A stretch of 64,000 nt of DNA from Pseudomonas kairouanensis (GTDB taxonomy: Bacteria > Pseudomonadota > Gammaproteobacteria > Pseudomonadales > Pseudomonadaceae): assembly GCF_004682055.1 (NCBI RefSeq), contig NZ_QUZU01000025.1:1-64000 (forward strand), in the 5' to 3' direction. The notes below the pieces were generated by a model. It worked only from the letters and a program-made list of their open reading frames with translations. It did no database searches and was not told where the DNA came from. The position numbers and the translations under genes were made by a program. Positions 52,709-64,000 of the stretch are shown in pieces. Position 1 is the first letter of the stretch; each line of letters begins with the position of its first letter.

Positions 52709-54814
52709 GTGAACCCGGTTATCAAAAAATTCCAGTTCGGTCAGTCGACCGTTACCCTCGAGACAGGCCGTATTGCCCGTCAAGCCTCCGGCGCAGTGCT
52801 GGTTACCGTTGATGACGACGTTACCGTACTGGTGACCGTTGTTGGCGCCAAGACCGCTGACCCAAGCAAAGGCTTCTTCCCTCTTTCCGTTCACTACCAG
52901 GAAAAGACTTACGCTGCCGGTAAGATCCCTGGCGGTTTCTTCAAGCGCGAAGGCCGTCCTTCCGAGAAAGAAACCCTGACTTCCCGACTGATCGACCGTC
53001 CGATCCGTCCGCTGTTCCCAGAAGGCTTCATGAACGAAGTGCAGGTTGTCTGCACCGTCGTGTCCACCAGCAAGAAGACCGATCCGGACATCGCTGCGAT
53101 GATCGGTACCTCGGCTGCCCTGGCTATCTCCGGTATTCCTTTCGATGGCCCGATCGGCGCAGCCCGCGTTGCATTCCACGAAAGCACCGGCTACCTGCTG
53201 AACCCAACTTACGAGCAACTGAAAGCATCGAGCCTGGACATGGTCGTTGCCGGTACTTCGGAAGCCGTTCTGATGGTTGAATCGGAAGCCAAAGAGCTGA
53301 CCGAAGACCAGATGCTGGGCGCCGTGCTGTTCGCCCACGACGAATTCCAGGCAGTCATCAAGGCTGTTACCGAGCTGGCGGCCGAAGCGGCCAAGCCAAC
53401 CTGGACCTGGGCGCCACAGGCTGAAGCGACTGAACTGCTGGGCGCTATCCGCTCCGAGTTCGGTGCTGCCATCTCCGACGCCTACACCATCACCGTCAAG
53501 GCCGACCGTTACGCTCGCCTGGGCGAGTTGAAGGATCAGGTTGTGGCCAAGCTGTCCGGTGAAGAAGGCCAGCCTTCCTCCAGCGAAGTCAAAGCTGCCT
53601 TCGGCGAGATCGAATACCGCACCGTTCGCGAAAACATCGTAAACGGCAAGCCACGTATCGACGGTCGCGACACCCGCACCGTACGTCCGCTGAACATCGA
53701 AGTTGGCGTTCTGCCGAAGACTCACGGTTCGGCGTTGTTCACCCGTGGTGAAACCCAGGCCCTGGTAGTTGCGACCCTGGGCACCGCCCGCGACGCACAG
53801 CTGCTGGACACCCTGGAAGGCGAGAAAAAAGACCCGTTCATGCTGCACTACAACTTCCCTCCGTTCTCGGTGGGCGAGTGCGGTCGCATGGGTGGCGCTG
53901 GTCGTCGCGAAATCGGTCACGGCCGTCTGGCGCGTCGTTCGGTACAGGCCATGCTGCCTGCTGCTGACGTGTTCCCGTACACCATCCGTGTTGTGTCGGA
54001 AATCACCGAGTCCAACGGTTCCAGCTCCATGGCTTCCGTTTGCGGTGCTTCCCTGGCGCTGATGGATGCTGGTGTGCCAATGAAGGCGCCGGTTGCCGGT
54101 ATCGCCATGGGCCTGGTTAAAGAAGGCGAGAAGTTCGCCATCCTGACCGACATCCTGGGCGACGAAGACCACCTGGGCGACATGGACTTCAAAGTAGCCG
54201 GTACCGCCAAAGGTGTTACCGCGCTGCAGATGGACATCAAGATCAAGGGCATCACCGAAGAGATCATGGAAATCGCCCTGGGCCAAGCCCTGGAAGCGCG
54301 CCTGAACATCCTCGGTCAGATGAACCAGATCATTGGTCAGTCCCGTACCGAACTGTCGGAAAACGCTCCGACCATGATCGCGATGAAAATCGACACCGAC
54401 AAAATTCGTGATGTTATCGGTAAAGGCGGCGCGACAATCCGTGCGATCTGTGAAGAGACCAAGGCTTCGATCGACATCGAAGACGACGGCTCGATCAAGA
54501 TCTTCGGCGAAACCAAGGAAGCGGCTGAAGCAGCACGTCAGCGCGTCCTGGGTATCACCGCTGAGGCTGAGATCGGCAAGATCTACGTCGGTAAGGTTGA
54601 GCGCATCGTCGACTTCGGCGCATTCGTCAACATCCTGCCGGGCAAAGACGGCCTGGTTCACATCTCCATGCTGAGCGACGCTCGCGTTGAGAAAGTGACC
54701 GACATTCTCAAAGAAGGCCAGGAAGTGGAAGTGCTGGTACTGGACGTGGACAACCGCGGCCGTATCAAGCTGTCCATCAAGGACGTAGCAGCAGCCAAGG
54801 CTTCGGGCGTGTAA
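52709..54814 (+). CDS. pnp: Polyribonucleotide nucleotidyltransferase (PNPase)
   Basis: A 701-residue 3'-5' phosphorolytic exoribonuclease and degradosome part. Two RNase PH domains (about 10-140 and 310-540) are joined by a helical domain; a KH domain (MKIDTDKIRDVIGKGGATI, about 555-610) and an S1 domain (about 620-690) follow. It starts with GTG at 52709 after AGGA. PNPase represses its own message in E. coli through the leader between rpsO and pnp. Confidence 0.97.
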   Translation: MNPVIKKFQFGQSTVTLETGRIARQASGAVLVTVDDDVTVLVTVVGAKTADPSKGFFPLSVHYQEKTYAAGKIPGGFFKREGRPSEKETLTSRLIDRPIRPLFPEGFMNEVQVVCTVVSTSKKTDPDIAAMIGTSAALAISGIPFDGPIGAARVAFHESTGYLLNPTYEQLKASSLDMVVAGTSEAVLMVESEAKELTEDQMLGAVLFAHDEFQAVIKAVTELAAEAAKPTWTWAPQAEATELLGAIRSEFGAAISDAYTITVKADRYARLGELKDQVVAKLSGEEGQPSSSEVKAAFGEIEYRTVRENIVNGKPRIDGRDTRTVRPLNIEVGVLPKTHGSALFTRGETQALVVATLGTARDAQLLDTLEGEKKDPFMLHYNFPPFSVGECGRMGGAGRREIGHGRLARRSVQAMLPAADVFPYTIRVVSEITESNGSSSMASVCGASLALMDAGVPMKAPVAGIAMGLVKEGEKFAILTDILGDEDHLGDMDFKVAGTAKGVTALQMDIKIKGITEEIMEIALGQALEARLNILGQMNQIIGQSRTELSENAPTMIAMKIDTDKIRDVIGKGGATIRAICEETKASIDIEDDGSIKIFGETKEAAEAARQRVLGITAEAEIGKIYVGKVERIVDFGAFVNILPGKDGLVHISMLSDARVEKVTDILKEGQEVEVLVLDVDNRGRIKLSIKDVAAAKASGV

Positions 54815-54835
54815 TCACCCCTAAGGCTTCACGCT

Positions 54836-54863
54836 GAAAAAGGACTCTTCGGAGTCCTTTTTT
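54836..54863 (+). terminator. Terminator of the rimP-pnp operon
   Basis: Stem AGGACTC-TTCG-GAGTCCT with a 7-T run directly after pnp. Confidence 0.93.
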
Positions 54864-55109
54864 TATGGAGCCAGGAAAGTGAAGTGAAATCAGCCATTTA
54901 CGCCATGGCAAAAGCCGCAACTTGCATGCAGGCACGATGGGGTTCATGCAAGTTGCACGATTTCGAAAATAGCGACATTTTATAAGTCATTGTTTTATAT
55001 GATTTTTATTGGTGGTGGAGACTTGGCACAGCGCCTGCAATATTCCTGTTAACGCTGCAGCATCAAGGTACACACACTGCAGACTTTTAATAAAACAGGA
55101 GTTACTCGT

Positions 55110-55730
55110 ATGAAGAAGTTCGCTCTCGCTACTGCTACCGCCCTGACCCTGGCTATTGGTGCCAACGCAGCCTTTGCACAAACTTCCCAAGCGCCGATGA
55201 CCCTGGCCGCTGGCGAAGTGACAAAAGCCAAGGAGTCCACTTCGGACACTTGGATCACCACCAAAGTCAAAGCTGACCTGCTGACCGAAAAAGGTATTCC
55301 AGGTTCGGACATCAAGGTTGAAACCAACAAAGGCGTGGTTACCCTGTCGTCTGACGTAGAGATTTCCGAATCGCAGAAAGCTACCGCTGTAGCGATCACC
55401 AAGAAGATCAAAGGCGTTAAAGCTGTCTCCGCTGATAGCCTGCATGCCGGCGGCGCTTACAAAGCCGATAACGTAGACAAGACTAAGACCGCTGCCGCTG
55501 GTGCTAAAGAGACGACTTCCGATACCTGGATCACCACCAAAGTGAAAGCCGATCTGGTTACCGAGAAAGGCATTCCAGGCACTGACATCAAAGTCGAAAC
55601 CAATAAAGGCGTCGTTTCCCTGTCGTCGACTGCCGCAGTGACCGATGCGCAGAAAACCACAGCAGTGAACATTGCCAAGAAAATCAAGGGCGTTAAAGCT
55701 GTATCGGCTGATGGCCTGAAGGCAGAGTAA
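55110..55730 (+). CDS. Periplasmic protein with two BON domains
   Basis: A 206-residue protein with a signal peptide (about 1-23, ending NAAFA). Two BON domains are almost identical copies: residues 44-111 and 135-203 share DTWITTKVKADL, TEKGIPG, DIKVETNKGVV and KIKGVKAVSAD. BON domains bind phospholipid at the outer membrane (compare OsmY and DolP), so an envelope-stress role is likely. AGGAG precedes the ATG. The near-identity of the copies suggests a recent duplication. Confidence 0.88.
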   Translation: MKKFALATATALTLAIGANAAFAQTSQAPMTLAAGEVTKAKESTSDTWITTKVKADLLTEKGIPGSDIKVETNKGVVTLSSDVEISESQKATAVAITKKIKGVKAVSADSLHAGGAYKADNVDKTKTAAAGAKETTSDTWITTKVKADLVTEKGIPGTDIKVETNKGVVSLSSTAAVTDAQKTTAVNIAKKIKGVKAVSADGLKAE

Positions 55731-55910
55731 CGCTTCATTTATCGCCTTGAACTAAGCGTCGGCGGCAACGAGTGAGCTAGATATCCACTCAATGCACCTC
55801 ACGTGTTCATGCGACCGACCACAGGGATGTGGTCACTACAGGCCCCGGCATTCGTGTCGGGGCCTGTTCTATTGTGGGATTGGAATACTGATCTCAAGGC
55901 TATGAAAGTC

Positions 55911-56005
55911 AAATGTGGGAGCGAGCTTGCTCGCGAACGCGGTGGACCAGTGCCAGCCATGTTGGCTGACACACCGCATTCGCGAGCAAGCCCGCTCCCA
56001 CATTT
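55911..56005. repeat. Pair of inverted REP elements
   Basis: A REP beginning TGTGGGAGCGAGCTTGCTCG (from about 55914) and its inverted partner ending at about 56003 lie 30 bp apart, forming a long imperfect palindrome. This paired form (REPIN) is typical of P. fluorescens-group genomes. It lies just after the DUF748 gene stop. Confidence 0.85.
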
Positions 56006-56025
56006 AGAACTGTGTTGCTATGGGG

Positions 56026-58956
56026 TTACTCGGCATCCAGATGCATGGGTGTCACTACCCGACCATCCTTCTGCGCCTGCCCCAGGTTGGCATCGATGAA
56101 GTACACCCGGTCATCTTCCAGCTGGCCTTTATCCACCAGGTAGTCCTTGATCGTGCTGGCACGGTCCTGGCCCAGTTGGCGCAGCAACACATCACTGGCG
56201 CTCCAGAACTTGATCACGCCGTCACGCAGTTTAGCGGTGCGGTCATCGTCGCTCAGGTCTTTCCATTCTGCCGGGGGTTGCTGTTTCAAGCGCGTGCGGT
56301 AAATGCCTTCAAGTAGGGGGGCCTTTTCCTTCTCCGGCACCACAAGCAACGATGCCTGGGCTGGAACCTTATCTCCCCGACGTTGAAGAATCTTGTAGTA
56401 GTTGTATTGGTATTCCCGCTCCAGGCGCTCGGCTGCCAGGAATGGGCCGTCACTGCTTGCAGCGGCGGTCCCCTCGATTTCCAGGCGCAGGGACGGACGT
56501 TCCTTGAGTGCCTTGGCGAGTTTGTCCAAGGCGGCCTGGGCGTCTTTACTCAGCTCACTGGAGCCCGCCGCAAATGACACATTGCCAAGGTCTTCCGCGC
56601 CGCCGCCAGACACCAGCCCACCGATAAACCGGAAAGGGGCCGTGGCCGCGCGCACCACCAGATTGCGCAGGGTCTGCCACACAATCGGCATTACGCTGAA
56701 TTGCGGGTTGTTCAAGTCACCCGTTACTGGCAGTTCAATGGAGATCTTGCCGTCGCTGTCCTTGAGCAGTGCAATCGCAAGGCGAATCGGCAAGTCCACG
56801 GCGTCGGCGCTGTCGACTTTCTCGCCCAGTTGCAGCTGTTCGACCACCACTTTGTTTTCAGCCTTGAGCTGGCCTTTGGTGATGACGTAATGCAGGTCGA
56901 GGTTCAGACGCCCCTTACGGATGCGAAACCCAGCAAACTTGCCGGAGTACGGCGTCAACGTGGTCAGTTCGACGCGCTTGAAGCTGGTGGCAATGTCCAG
57001 TGCGGCCATTGGGTCAAACGGATTGACGCTGCCCTTGATGGTCACCGGCGCATAGCGATCCACCTTGCCTTTGATGTCCACGCTGGCCGGCTTGGCCTGG
57101 CGACTGTCGATGGTGCCGATTTGCCCGTTGAGTTGTTGGATTGCGGTGGCAAAGTTGGGGGTCAGGCTGAAGTCGGCAAAGTTGGCCGAGCCATCGTTGA
57201 TCGCAATCTGCCCCACATGAATACCCAGCGGTTTTTCTTTGCTGGCAGGTTTGGGGCCTTTATCGGGCGGTTGCGGGATCAGCAGGTCATCGACGTTGGT
57301 GGTGCGGTCGTCGTTGATCATGAAACGCGCATAGGGCTGCAGCAGGTTGACCTTGTCGATCGACAGGCTGTCGCCGTGTTGATAGTTCAAGCCCTCCACC
57401 ACCACGCGCTGCCATTTGACGAAGTCTCGGGTCTTGAGGGTGTCGAGGGTGTGTAACTGATCGACCTGCGCCCGGCCGGTGACCTGGAGCTTGAGGGGAT
57501 CAGTGCTTTTGAGGTTCACGTCCAGGTTGCTGCCGAGCATGCCGCTGCGCAGTTCCAGGCGGATGAACGGGCTGATATAGGACTGTGCCACCCGCAGGTC
57601 GATGTCCTGGGTCGTCACCTTCAGCTTGGCGCTGACTGGGTTGAGATTGACCTCCCCGGTTGCCGCGATCTTGCCTTGTTTACCCAGGCCGCTGTCGACC
57701 TTGAGGGTGAACGGACTCTGGTTGAGGCTATCGAAGTTCTGCACATCGACGTTCAGCGGTCCCAGTTCCAGCGCCACCGCAGGTTTGGCCTGACGGTCCG
57801 CCAGGTGCACCTGGTAGTTGCGCAGTTGCACATCCTTGAGCAGCACTTGCCAGGGTTTGCTTGGGGCCGCAGGTTCGGCTTTTGGCGAGTCGGCGGTGGC
57901 CGGTGCCGTGGCGGGTTCTGGCGCCTGGGCTGGTTTGCTCGGTTGGCTGGCAAACAGCTTTTGCCAGTCCAGCTGACCATCCGCTTCGCGGGCGGCCCAG
58001 GTTTCCAGCTTGTTGCTACGGATCTTGCCAGCCACCACTTGCTGCTTGGCCAGGTCCACCGTGGTGTCGCTGACGTCCAGGCGCTCCAGGCGCACCAACG
58101 GCCGACCGTCCGGGGCCTTGATGGCGAACGGCGCGATGCTGGCGGCGGTGTTGGTCAGGTTCAGTTCGGTCTCTTTGGCCAGGCTGAACTTGTACTCGGT
58201 GCTGAAATTGAGCACGCCATCTTCAAGCACCAGTGGCAACGCGTCGCGTACGTACGGCCACCAGGCTTTCATCTTGCCGTCGGTGACTTTGAGCGTACCT
58301 TCGGAGGTGATCGGTACCAGGCTGAAATTGCCTTTCCAGTCGATCTGGCCACCCTCAGGGCCGGCGGCGACCAGGGTCATGTCCGCGTTGTCTTCGGGCA
58401 GTGTGCTGAGGTTTTTCAGCTCGAAATCGAGTTTGTCGTAGAGAAATTCGATGGGCTCGCTGGGGCGCAAGTCTTCGAAGTGCACATAGCCGCCGGCCAG
58501 CTTGATGCCGTCGATGCGCAACGGGAATGGCTTGGCATTGGGGTCGGCCGGGGTTGGCTCGCTTGGCGGTACCTTGAACAACTGCGCCAGGTTGAGTTGG
58601 CCGGATTTATCGAACAGCACCTCGGTCTTGGGCTGGTCCAACTGCACATCGGCCAGGTGCAAGGCGCGGGTCCACAGGCTGTCGATCTGCAGGTTGGCAT
58701 AGAGGCGTTCGAAACCCACCTGCTCCTTGCCCGGCTCACCGATCTTGAGGCCCCACAGGGTCAGCTCCAGGCTGAACGGGTTGAGCTCGATCCGCTCTAT
58801 CCGCGCTGGCACCGTGGCGTAATGGGCCAGTTGCTGGTTGGCAATGCGAAGGGCAATGCCGGGCAAAATCAGAAAGCCCAGCAGGCTGTACAGGGCAAGA
58901 GCGGTCAACAAGGCGCCGACGGCGCGGATCAATCCTTTGGGCATGGGTGACGCCAT
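56026..58956 (-). CDS. DUF748 domain (AsmA-like) envelope protein
   Basis: A 976-residue protein with one N-terminal membrane helix (about 10-35) followed by a long repeat-like beta region of the DUF748/AsmA class (for example ERIELNPFSLELTLWGLKIG). Such proteins bridge the envelope and are proposed to move lipids. The C-terminal part (about 790-880) has an OmpA-like segment (FAAGSSELSKDAQAALDKLAKAL). Function here is not known. Confidence 0.82.
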   Translation of the reverse strand: MASPMPKGLIRAVGALLTALALYSLLGFLILPGIALRIANQQLAHYATVPARIERIELNPFSLELTLWGLKIGEPGKEQVGFERLYANLQIDSLWTRALHLADVQLDQPKTEVLFDKSGQLNLAQLFKVPPSEPTPADPNAKPFPLRIDGIKLAGGYVHFEDLRPSEPIEFLYDKLDFELKNLSTLPEDNADMTLVAAGPEGGQIDWKGNFSLVPITSEGTLKVTDGKMKAWWPYVRDALPLVLEDGVLNFSTEYKFSLAKETELNLTNTAASIAPFAIKAPDGRPLVRLERLDVSDTTVDLAKQQVVAGKIRSNKLETWAAREADGQLDWQKLFASQPSKPAQAPEPATAPATADSPKAEPAAPSKPWQVLLKDVQLRNYQVHLADRQAKPAVALELGPLNVDVQNFDSLNQSPFTLKVDSGLGKQGKIAATGEVNLNPVSAKLKVTTQDIDLRVAQSYISPFIRLELRSGMLGSNLDVNLKSTDPLKLQVTGRAQVDQLHTLDTLKTRDFVKWQRVVVEGLNYQHGDSLSIDKVNLLQPYARFMINDDRTTNVDDLLIPQPPDKGPKPASKEKPLGIHVGQIAINDGSANFADFSLTPNFATAIQQLNGQIGTIDSRQAKPASVDIKGKVDRYAPVTIKGSVNPFDPMAALDIATSFKRVELTTLTPYSGKFAGFRIRKGRLNLDLHYVITKGQLKAENKVVVEQLQLGEKVDSADAVDLPIRLAIALLKDSDGKISIELPVTGDLNNPQFSVMPIVWQTLRNLVVRAATAPFRFIGGLVSGGGAEDLGNVSFAAGSSELSKDAQAALDKLAKALKERPSLRLEIEGTAAASSDGPFLAAERLEREYQYNYYKILQRRGDKVPAQASLLVVPEKEKAPLLEGIYRTRLKQQPPAEWKDLSDDDRTAKLRDGVIKFWSASDVLLRQLGQDRASTIKDYLVDKGQLEDDRVYFIDANLGQAQKDGRVVTPMHLDAE

Positions 58957-59030
58957 CTATGTCATTCAGGAGTGCCTTGGAGTATGGCACGGGTTTTCGG
59001 TTCCGAAGATCCAGGCTCTTGGGAAACGTC

Positions 59031-60047
59031 CTACAACTGGAGTATCAATGTTTTCAGCGGCGGCTGCTGGTCCTGGGAGGGAAAATCCGCCCCCGGCGTC
59101 ATGATTTGCCAGTCTCGTACCGGGCGTCCGGCTTTTTCCGCGCAACGCAGGACCTGCTCACGCCAATCCTCCATGCTGACTTTTGCCAGGTTGTTGCAGC
59201 AGATCAGCACGCCATTGTCTGCAGTGGCCAGCAGCGCAGGCTTGAGCAGGCTCTGGTAGTCGCGAAGCAGGTCGACGGTGCCGAATGCGCTCTTCGCCCA
59301 TGCCGGAGGATCCAGCAGGACGAGGTCATACTGGCGCTGTTCCAGGCGTGGATAACTCGGCAGCTTCTGACCGCGGCGCTGGGTGATCGGCAAGCCGGCC
59401 AGTTGGCGAATCGCTGGGAAGTAGTCCGATTGCACGAACTCCATGGCCGGCAATTGCGGGTTCAGCAGGCCGTTCTCGCGCCCGACCGCCAGGTTGCCCT
59501 CGGCAAAGTCCAGGTTGTACACCTCGCGCGCGCCACCGGCTGCGGCACTCAGGCCTACCCCACAGGTGTAGGCGAACAGGTTCAGCACGCTTTTGCCAGC
59601 GCTGTGCTCTTTGACCCAGCCACGGGTGTTGCGAAGGTCGAGGAACAGCAACGGGTCTTGTCCGGCATGTCGCCCGCGTACGCGGTAATTGAGGCCCCAC
59701 TCGTGGCCGACCAGGTCTTCCAGCGCGGCTGGTTCGGCACGGTACACCGTGTCTTCGCGGTCGACCCGCGAGTTGCCTCGGGAGCGGTCGTTGTACACCA
59801 GCAACAATTCCAGGCCCATGTACTGGTTGATCAGTTGGTGCAGCTCCAGCAACTCCTCGGTTTGCAGCGACTGGTGAAAGCTTTGCACCAGCAGTTGCGG
59901 GCCATAACGGTCGATGGTCAGTCCACCCGCGCCTTCCTGGCTGCCGTGGAACAAGCGATAGCAGTCAGTGCCTTGGGCGTGCAGCTCGTTGATCAGGTCT
60001 TGGCGATGATCGAGGGCGGCGCGCAGCGCCTGATTCAGGGGAGACAT
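59031..60047 (-). CDS. RlmI-like SAM-dependent methyltransferase
   Basis: A 338-residue class I methyltransferase resembling 23S rRNA (cytosine-C5) enzymes. The SAM site VLNLFAYTCGVGLSAAAGG (about 152-170) with DFAEGNL, and the catalytic-type DPPAWAKS (about 250), are visible. It lacks the N-terminal PUA domain of RlmI, so the exact substrate is uncertain. It is preceded on the same strand by the MpaB-like gene. Confidence 0.8.
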   Translation of the reverse strand: MSPLNQALRAALDHRQDLINELHAQGTDCYRLFHGSQEGAGGLTIDRYGPQLLVQSFHQSLQTEELLELHQLINQYMGLELLLVYNDRSRGNSRVDREDTVYRAEPAALEDLVGHEWGLNYRVRGRHAGQDPLLFLDLRNTRGWVKEHSAGKSVLNLFAYTCGVGLSAAAGGAREVYNLDFAEGNLAVGRENGLLNPQLPAMEFVQSDYFPAIRQLAGLPITQRRGQKLPSYPRLEQRQYDLVLLDPPAWAKSAFGTVDLLRDYQSLLKPALLATADNGVLICCNNLAKVSMEDWREQVLRCAEKAGRPVRDWQIMTPGADFPSQDQQPPLKTLILQL

Positions 60048-60103
60048 GGAGCGCGCCTTGCTGGGAAAAGAGGGCGCGAAGTTTAACAGTTATGAGGCCT
60101 GGG

Positions 60104-60973
60104 CTACATCAGCCCCATCCGCCGATGGGCCCGTTGCACCGAACCATTGCGCATCGCCCAGCGTAACAGTGGCGCACTGCGTTTGACCCCGGCACGGATC
60201 ATCTGGCGTTGCAGCGGGCCCTGGTGTTGATCGAGCATGGCACTGGCCCAGTCGGGCAGCAGGTCGATTCCGGCCTGCATCATCAAGGCCCCAAAGGGTT
60301 TGGCCATGGTGCTGGGGGAGGGCGCATTGAGCAGCAGGCGCAGCACCTCGCGGCTGCGGTCGTCGCACAGCAGTTGTGGGCGGATGCGTGCGAAGTAATC
60401 GGAAATCTCCTGCCGTGAACGCGGAACGTGGCGCGCACCCAAACGTTCAGCCACCAAGGCGATCTCGCTGTAGTAACGGTCCTGATCCCGCCCCGAAAGG
60501 TGAGGGTTGCGATAGCGCAGATGCGCCGCCAGAAAGTTGCTGACTTCGGCCACATGCACCCAGGTCAGCAACTCTGGATCGCTGGCAGCGTAGGCTCGCC
60601 CATCCGGCGCATGGCCGACGACTTGCAGGTGAATGGTGCGTACTTTTTCAATCAGCCACTCGGCATCATGCCGCGAGCCAAAGGTGGTGCCCGAGATGAA
60701 CTGCGACGTACGCCGCAGCCGTCCAAGCATGTCCTGACGGAAATTGGAATGGTCCCACACGCCTGCCAGGGCCAGTGGGTGCAGGGCTTGCAGCATCAAC
60801 GCGCTGATGCCGCCAATCAGCATGCTGCTGAAGTCGCCATGGACTTGCCAGCTCACCGAATCCGGCCCGAAGAGGCCTGGGTCGCCCTTGGGGTTTTCCA
60901 GGTCCAGTTGGCCCAGTGACAAACCGGTCAGGCTCATCAGCTGGTTTTCGATGCGGCTGCGGATAAATTCCAT
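60104..60973 (-). CDS. MpaB-like oxygenase family (DUF2236)
   Basis: A 289-residue protein of the DUF2236 family, related to latex-clearing oxygenase and mycophenolic MpaB. The conserved ALHPLALAGVWDHSNF and TWVHVAEVSNFLAAH carry the histidines that bind haem in studied members. Substrate unknown. It follows acs by 16 bp on the same strand and may be co-transcribed with it. Confidence 0.8.
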   Translation of the reverse strand: MEFIRSRIENQLMSLTGLSLGQLDLENPKGDPGLFGPDSVSWQVHGDFSSMLIGGISALMLQALHPLALAGVWDHSNFRQDMLGRLRRTSQFISGTTFGSRHDAEWLIEKVRTIHLQVVGHAPDGRAYAASDPELLTWVHVAEVSNFLAAHLRYRNPHLSGRDQDRYYSEIALVAERLGARHVPRSRQEISDYFARIRPQLLCDDRSREVLRLLLNAPSPSTMAKPFGALMMQAGIDLLPDWASAMLDQHQGPLQRQMIRAGVKRSAPLLRWAMRNGSVQRAHRRMGLM

Positions 60974-60989
60974 GGCGACTCAGGGTGTC

Positions 60990-62927
<1,938 letters not shown>

Positions 62928-62990
62928 GTGCGGTCCTTATTCTTGTTTTAGCGACAAGTCATAAAGATGCACGCAGTGGGGGGAGGGTTC

Positions 62991-63020
62991 AAGGCCAACG
63001 TCCAAACGGACGTTGGCCTT
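62991..63020. terminator. Terminator after pgi
   Basis: A perfect 13-bp stem AAGGCCAACGTCC/GGACGTTGGCCTT with an AAAC loop, 13 bp past the pgi stop on the minus strand. Confidence 0.85.
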
Positions 63021-63032
63021 GAGTGATCAGCC

Positions 63033-64000
63033 TCAGCCGCGGTGACGACCGCGGAAGTAGTTGATCAGGCCCTGGGTCGAAGCGTCGTCGGCCAAGGTTT
63101 CTTCAGCGCCGGTCAGGCGGTTGTAAACGCCCTTGCCCAGTTCTTTACCCAGCTCCACGCCCCATTGGTCGAAGGCGTTGATGCCCCAGATCACGCTCTG
63201 CACGAACACCTTGTGCTCATACATGGCCACCAGCGCACCCAAGCGACGTGGGCTGATGCGCTCAACCACCAGGGTGTTGCTCGGACGGTTGCCCGGGATC
63301 ACCTTGTGCGGTGCCAGCTTCTGCACTTCGTCTTCCGGGATGCCCTTGTCGCGCAGCTCGGCTTCGGCTTCAGCACGGGTCTTGCCGAGCATCAGCGCCT
63401 GGCTCTGGGACAGGCAGTTGGCGTACAGCCACTGGTGGTGGTCGGACACAGGGTTGAAGCTGACGATCGGCACGATAAAGTCGGCCGGGATCAGTTGGGT
63501 CCCCTGGTGCAGCAACTGGTGGTAAGCGTGCTGGCCGTTGCAGCCTACGCCGCCCCAGATCACCGGGCCGGTATCGGTGGCCACTGGCGTACCGTCCTGG
63601 CGCACGCTCTTGCCGTTGGATTCCATGTCCAATTGTTGCAAGTGTTTGGTGATGTTACGCAGGTAGTGGTCGTACGGCAGGATCGCATGGCTCTGCGCAC
63701 CCCAGAAGTTGCCGTACCACACGCCCAGCAAGCCCAGCAGCACGGGCATGTTGGCTTCGAACGGGGCGTTCTGGAAATGCTGGTCCATGGTGTAGGCCCC
63801 GGACAGCAGTTCCTTGAAGTTGGACATGCCGATGGCCAGGGCAATCGGCAAACCGATAGCCGACCACAGCGAGTAACGCCCGCCGACCCAGTCCCACATC
63901 GGGAAGATGTTTTCTTCGCGAATACCGAAGGCCACGGCCGCTGCGTTGTTGCTCGATACAGCGATGAAGTGGCGATACAGCTCGGCTTCCGAGCCACCCT
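63033..64000 (-). CDS. pgi: Glucose-6-phosphate isomerase, 3' part only
   Basis: The last 321 codons of phosphoglucose isomerase; the start lies beyond the window. The active-site segments GVGCNGQHAYHQLLHQG (with the ring-opening His) and NAFDQWGVELGKELGKGVY (with the catalytic Lys) are intact, and the reading frame is open to the edge. The window thus ends within the gene, with no sign of damage. Confidence 0.95.
   Translation of the reverse strand, partial: GGSEAELYRHFIAVSSNNAAAVAFGIREENIFPMWDWVGGRYSLWSAIGLPIALAIGMSNFKELLSGAYTMDQHFQNAPFEANMPVLLGLLGVWYGNFWGAQSHAILPYDHYLRNITKHLQQLDMESNGKSVRQDGTPVATDTGPVIWGGVGCNGQHAYHQLLHQGTQLIPADFIVPIVSFNPVSDHHQWLYANCLSQSQALMLGKTRAEAEAELRDKGIPEDEVQKLAPHKVIPGNRPSNTLVVERISPRRLGALVAMYEHKVFVQSVIWGINAFDQWGVELGKELGKGVYNRLTGAEETLADDASTQGLINYFRGRHRG

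Overview
The window is chromosomal DNA from a Pseudomonas of the P. fluorescens type. The evidence is the gene order metY-rimP-nusA-infB-rbfA-truB-rpsO-pnp, the neighbourhoods grpE-dnaK-dnaJ-dapB-carA-carB-greA, rlmE-ftsH-folP-glmM-tpiA-secG and bamE/fur/recN, the high G+C, and REP-type palindromes.

Bases 1 to about 17,576 are the end of a genomic island inserted at the 3' end of the tmRNA gene ssrA. At the far left are a YqaJ-type exonuclease, a DUF932 protein and a zinc-ribbon/glycine-zipper protein, transcribed leftwards, plus two small rightward genes that each follow the same 17-bp palindrome. Next comes the most unusual part: a WYL-domain regulator followed by six closely spaced genes (4401-12844). 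They encode a short dynamin-like GTPase, a long dynamin-like GTPase, a tail-anchored protein with an internal duplication, a large HerA/FtsK-like ATPase, an LHH-type HNH nuclease and a SUKH (SMI1/KNR4) immunity-like protein. Stops and starts overlap or nearly touch, so this looks like one operon. I read it as a candidate undescribed membrane/DNA-acting conflict system. Then a second cassette of three ATGA-coupled genes (13218-15996) begins with a PD-(D/E)XK-like nuclease; I cannot name the family. The island ends with a tyrosine integrase whose start region carries four copies of a 10-bp repeat, next to ssrA.

From 17,577 on the sequence is core genome. It holds ssrA and smpB flanking a D-/L-lactate locus (FAD/Fe-S D-lactate dehydrogenase, lldP, lldR with a clear operator; no lldD), ratA-rnfH, bamE, a cysteine-free Fur, and recN with a LexA box. 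The heat-shock block follows, with two strong sigma-32 promoters (before grpE and between grpE and dnaK). After that come dapB and the pyrimidine/arginine genes carAB with an attenuator-like leader, then greA, yhbY and rlmE-ftsH-folP-glmM-tpiA-secG. Two tRNAs (Leu-GAG and initiator Met) lead into the transcription/translation operon rimP to pnp. The right end has a two-BON-domain periplasmic protein, a REP pair, a DUF748 protein, an RlmI-like methyltransferase, an MpaB-like protein, acs, and the 3' part of pgi cut by the window edge.

Functions of core genes rest on recognisable family motifs; functions of the two island cassettes are inference from domains and gene order.
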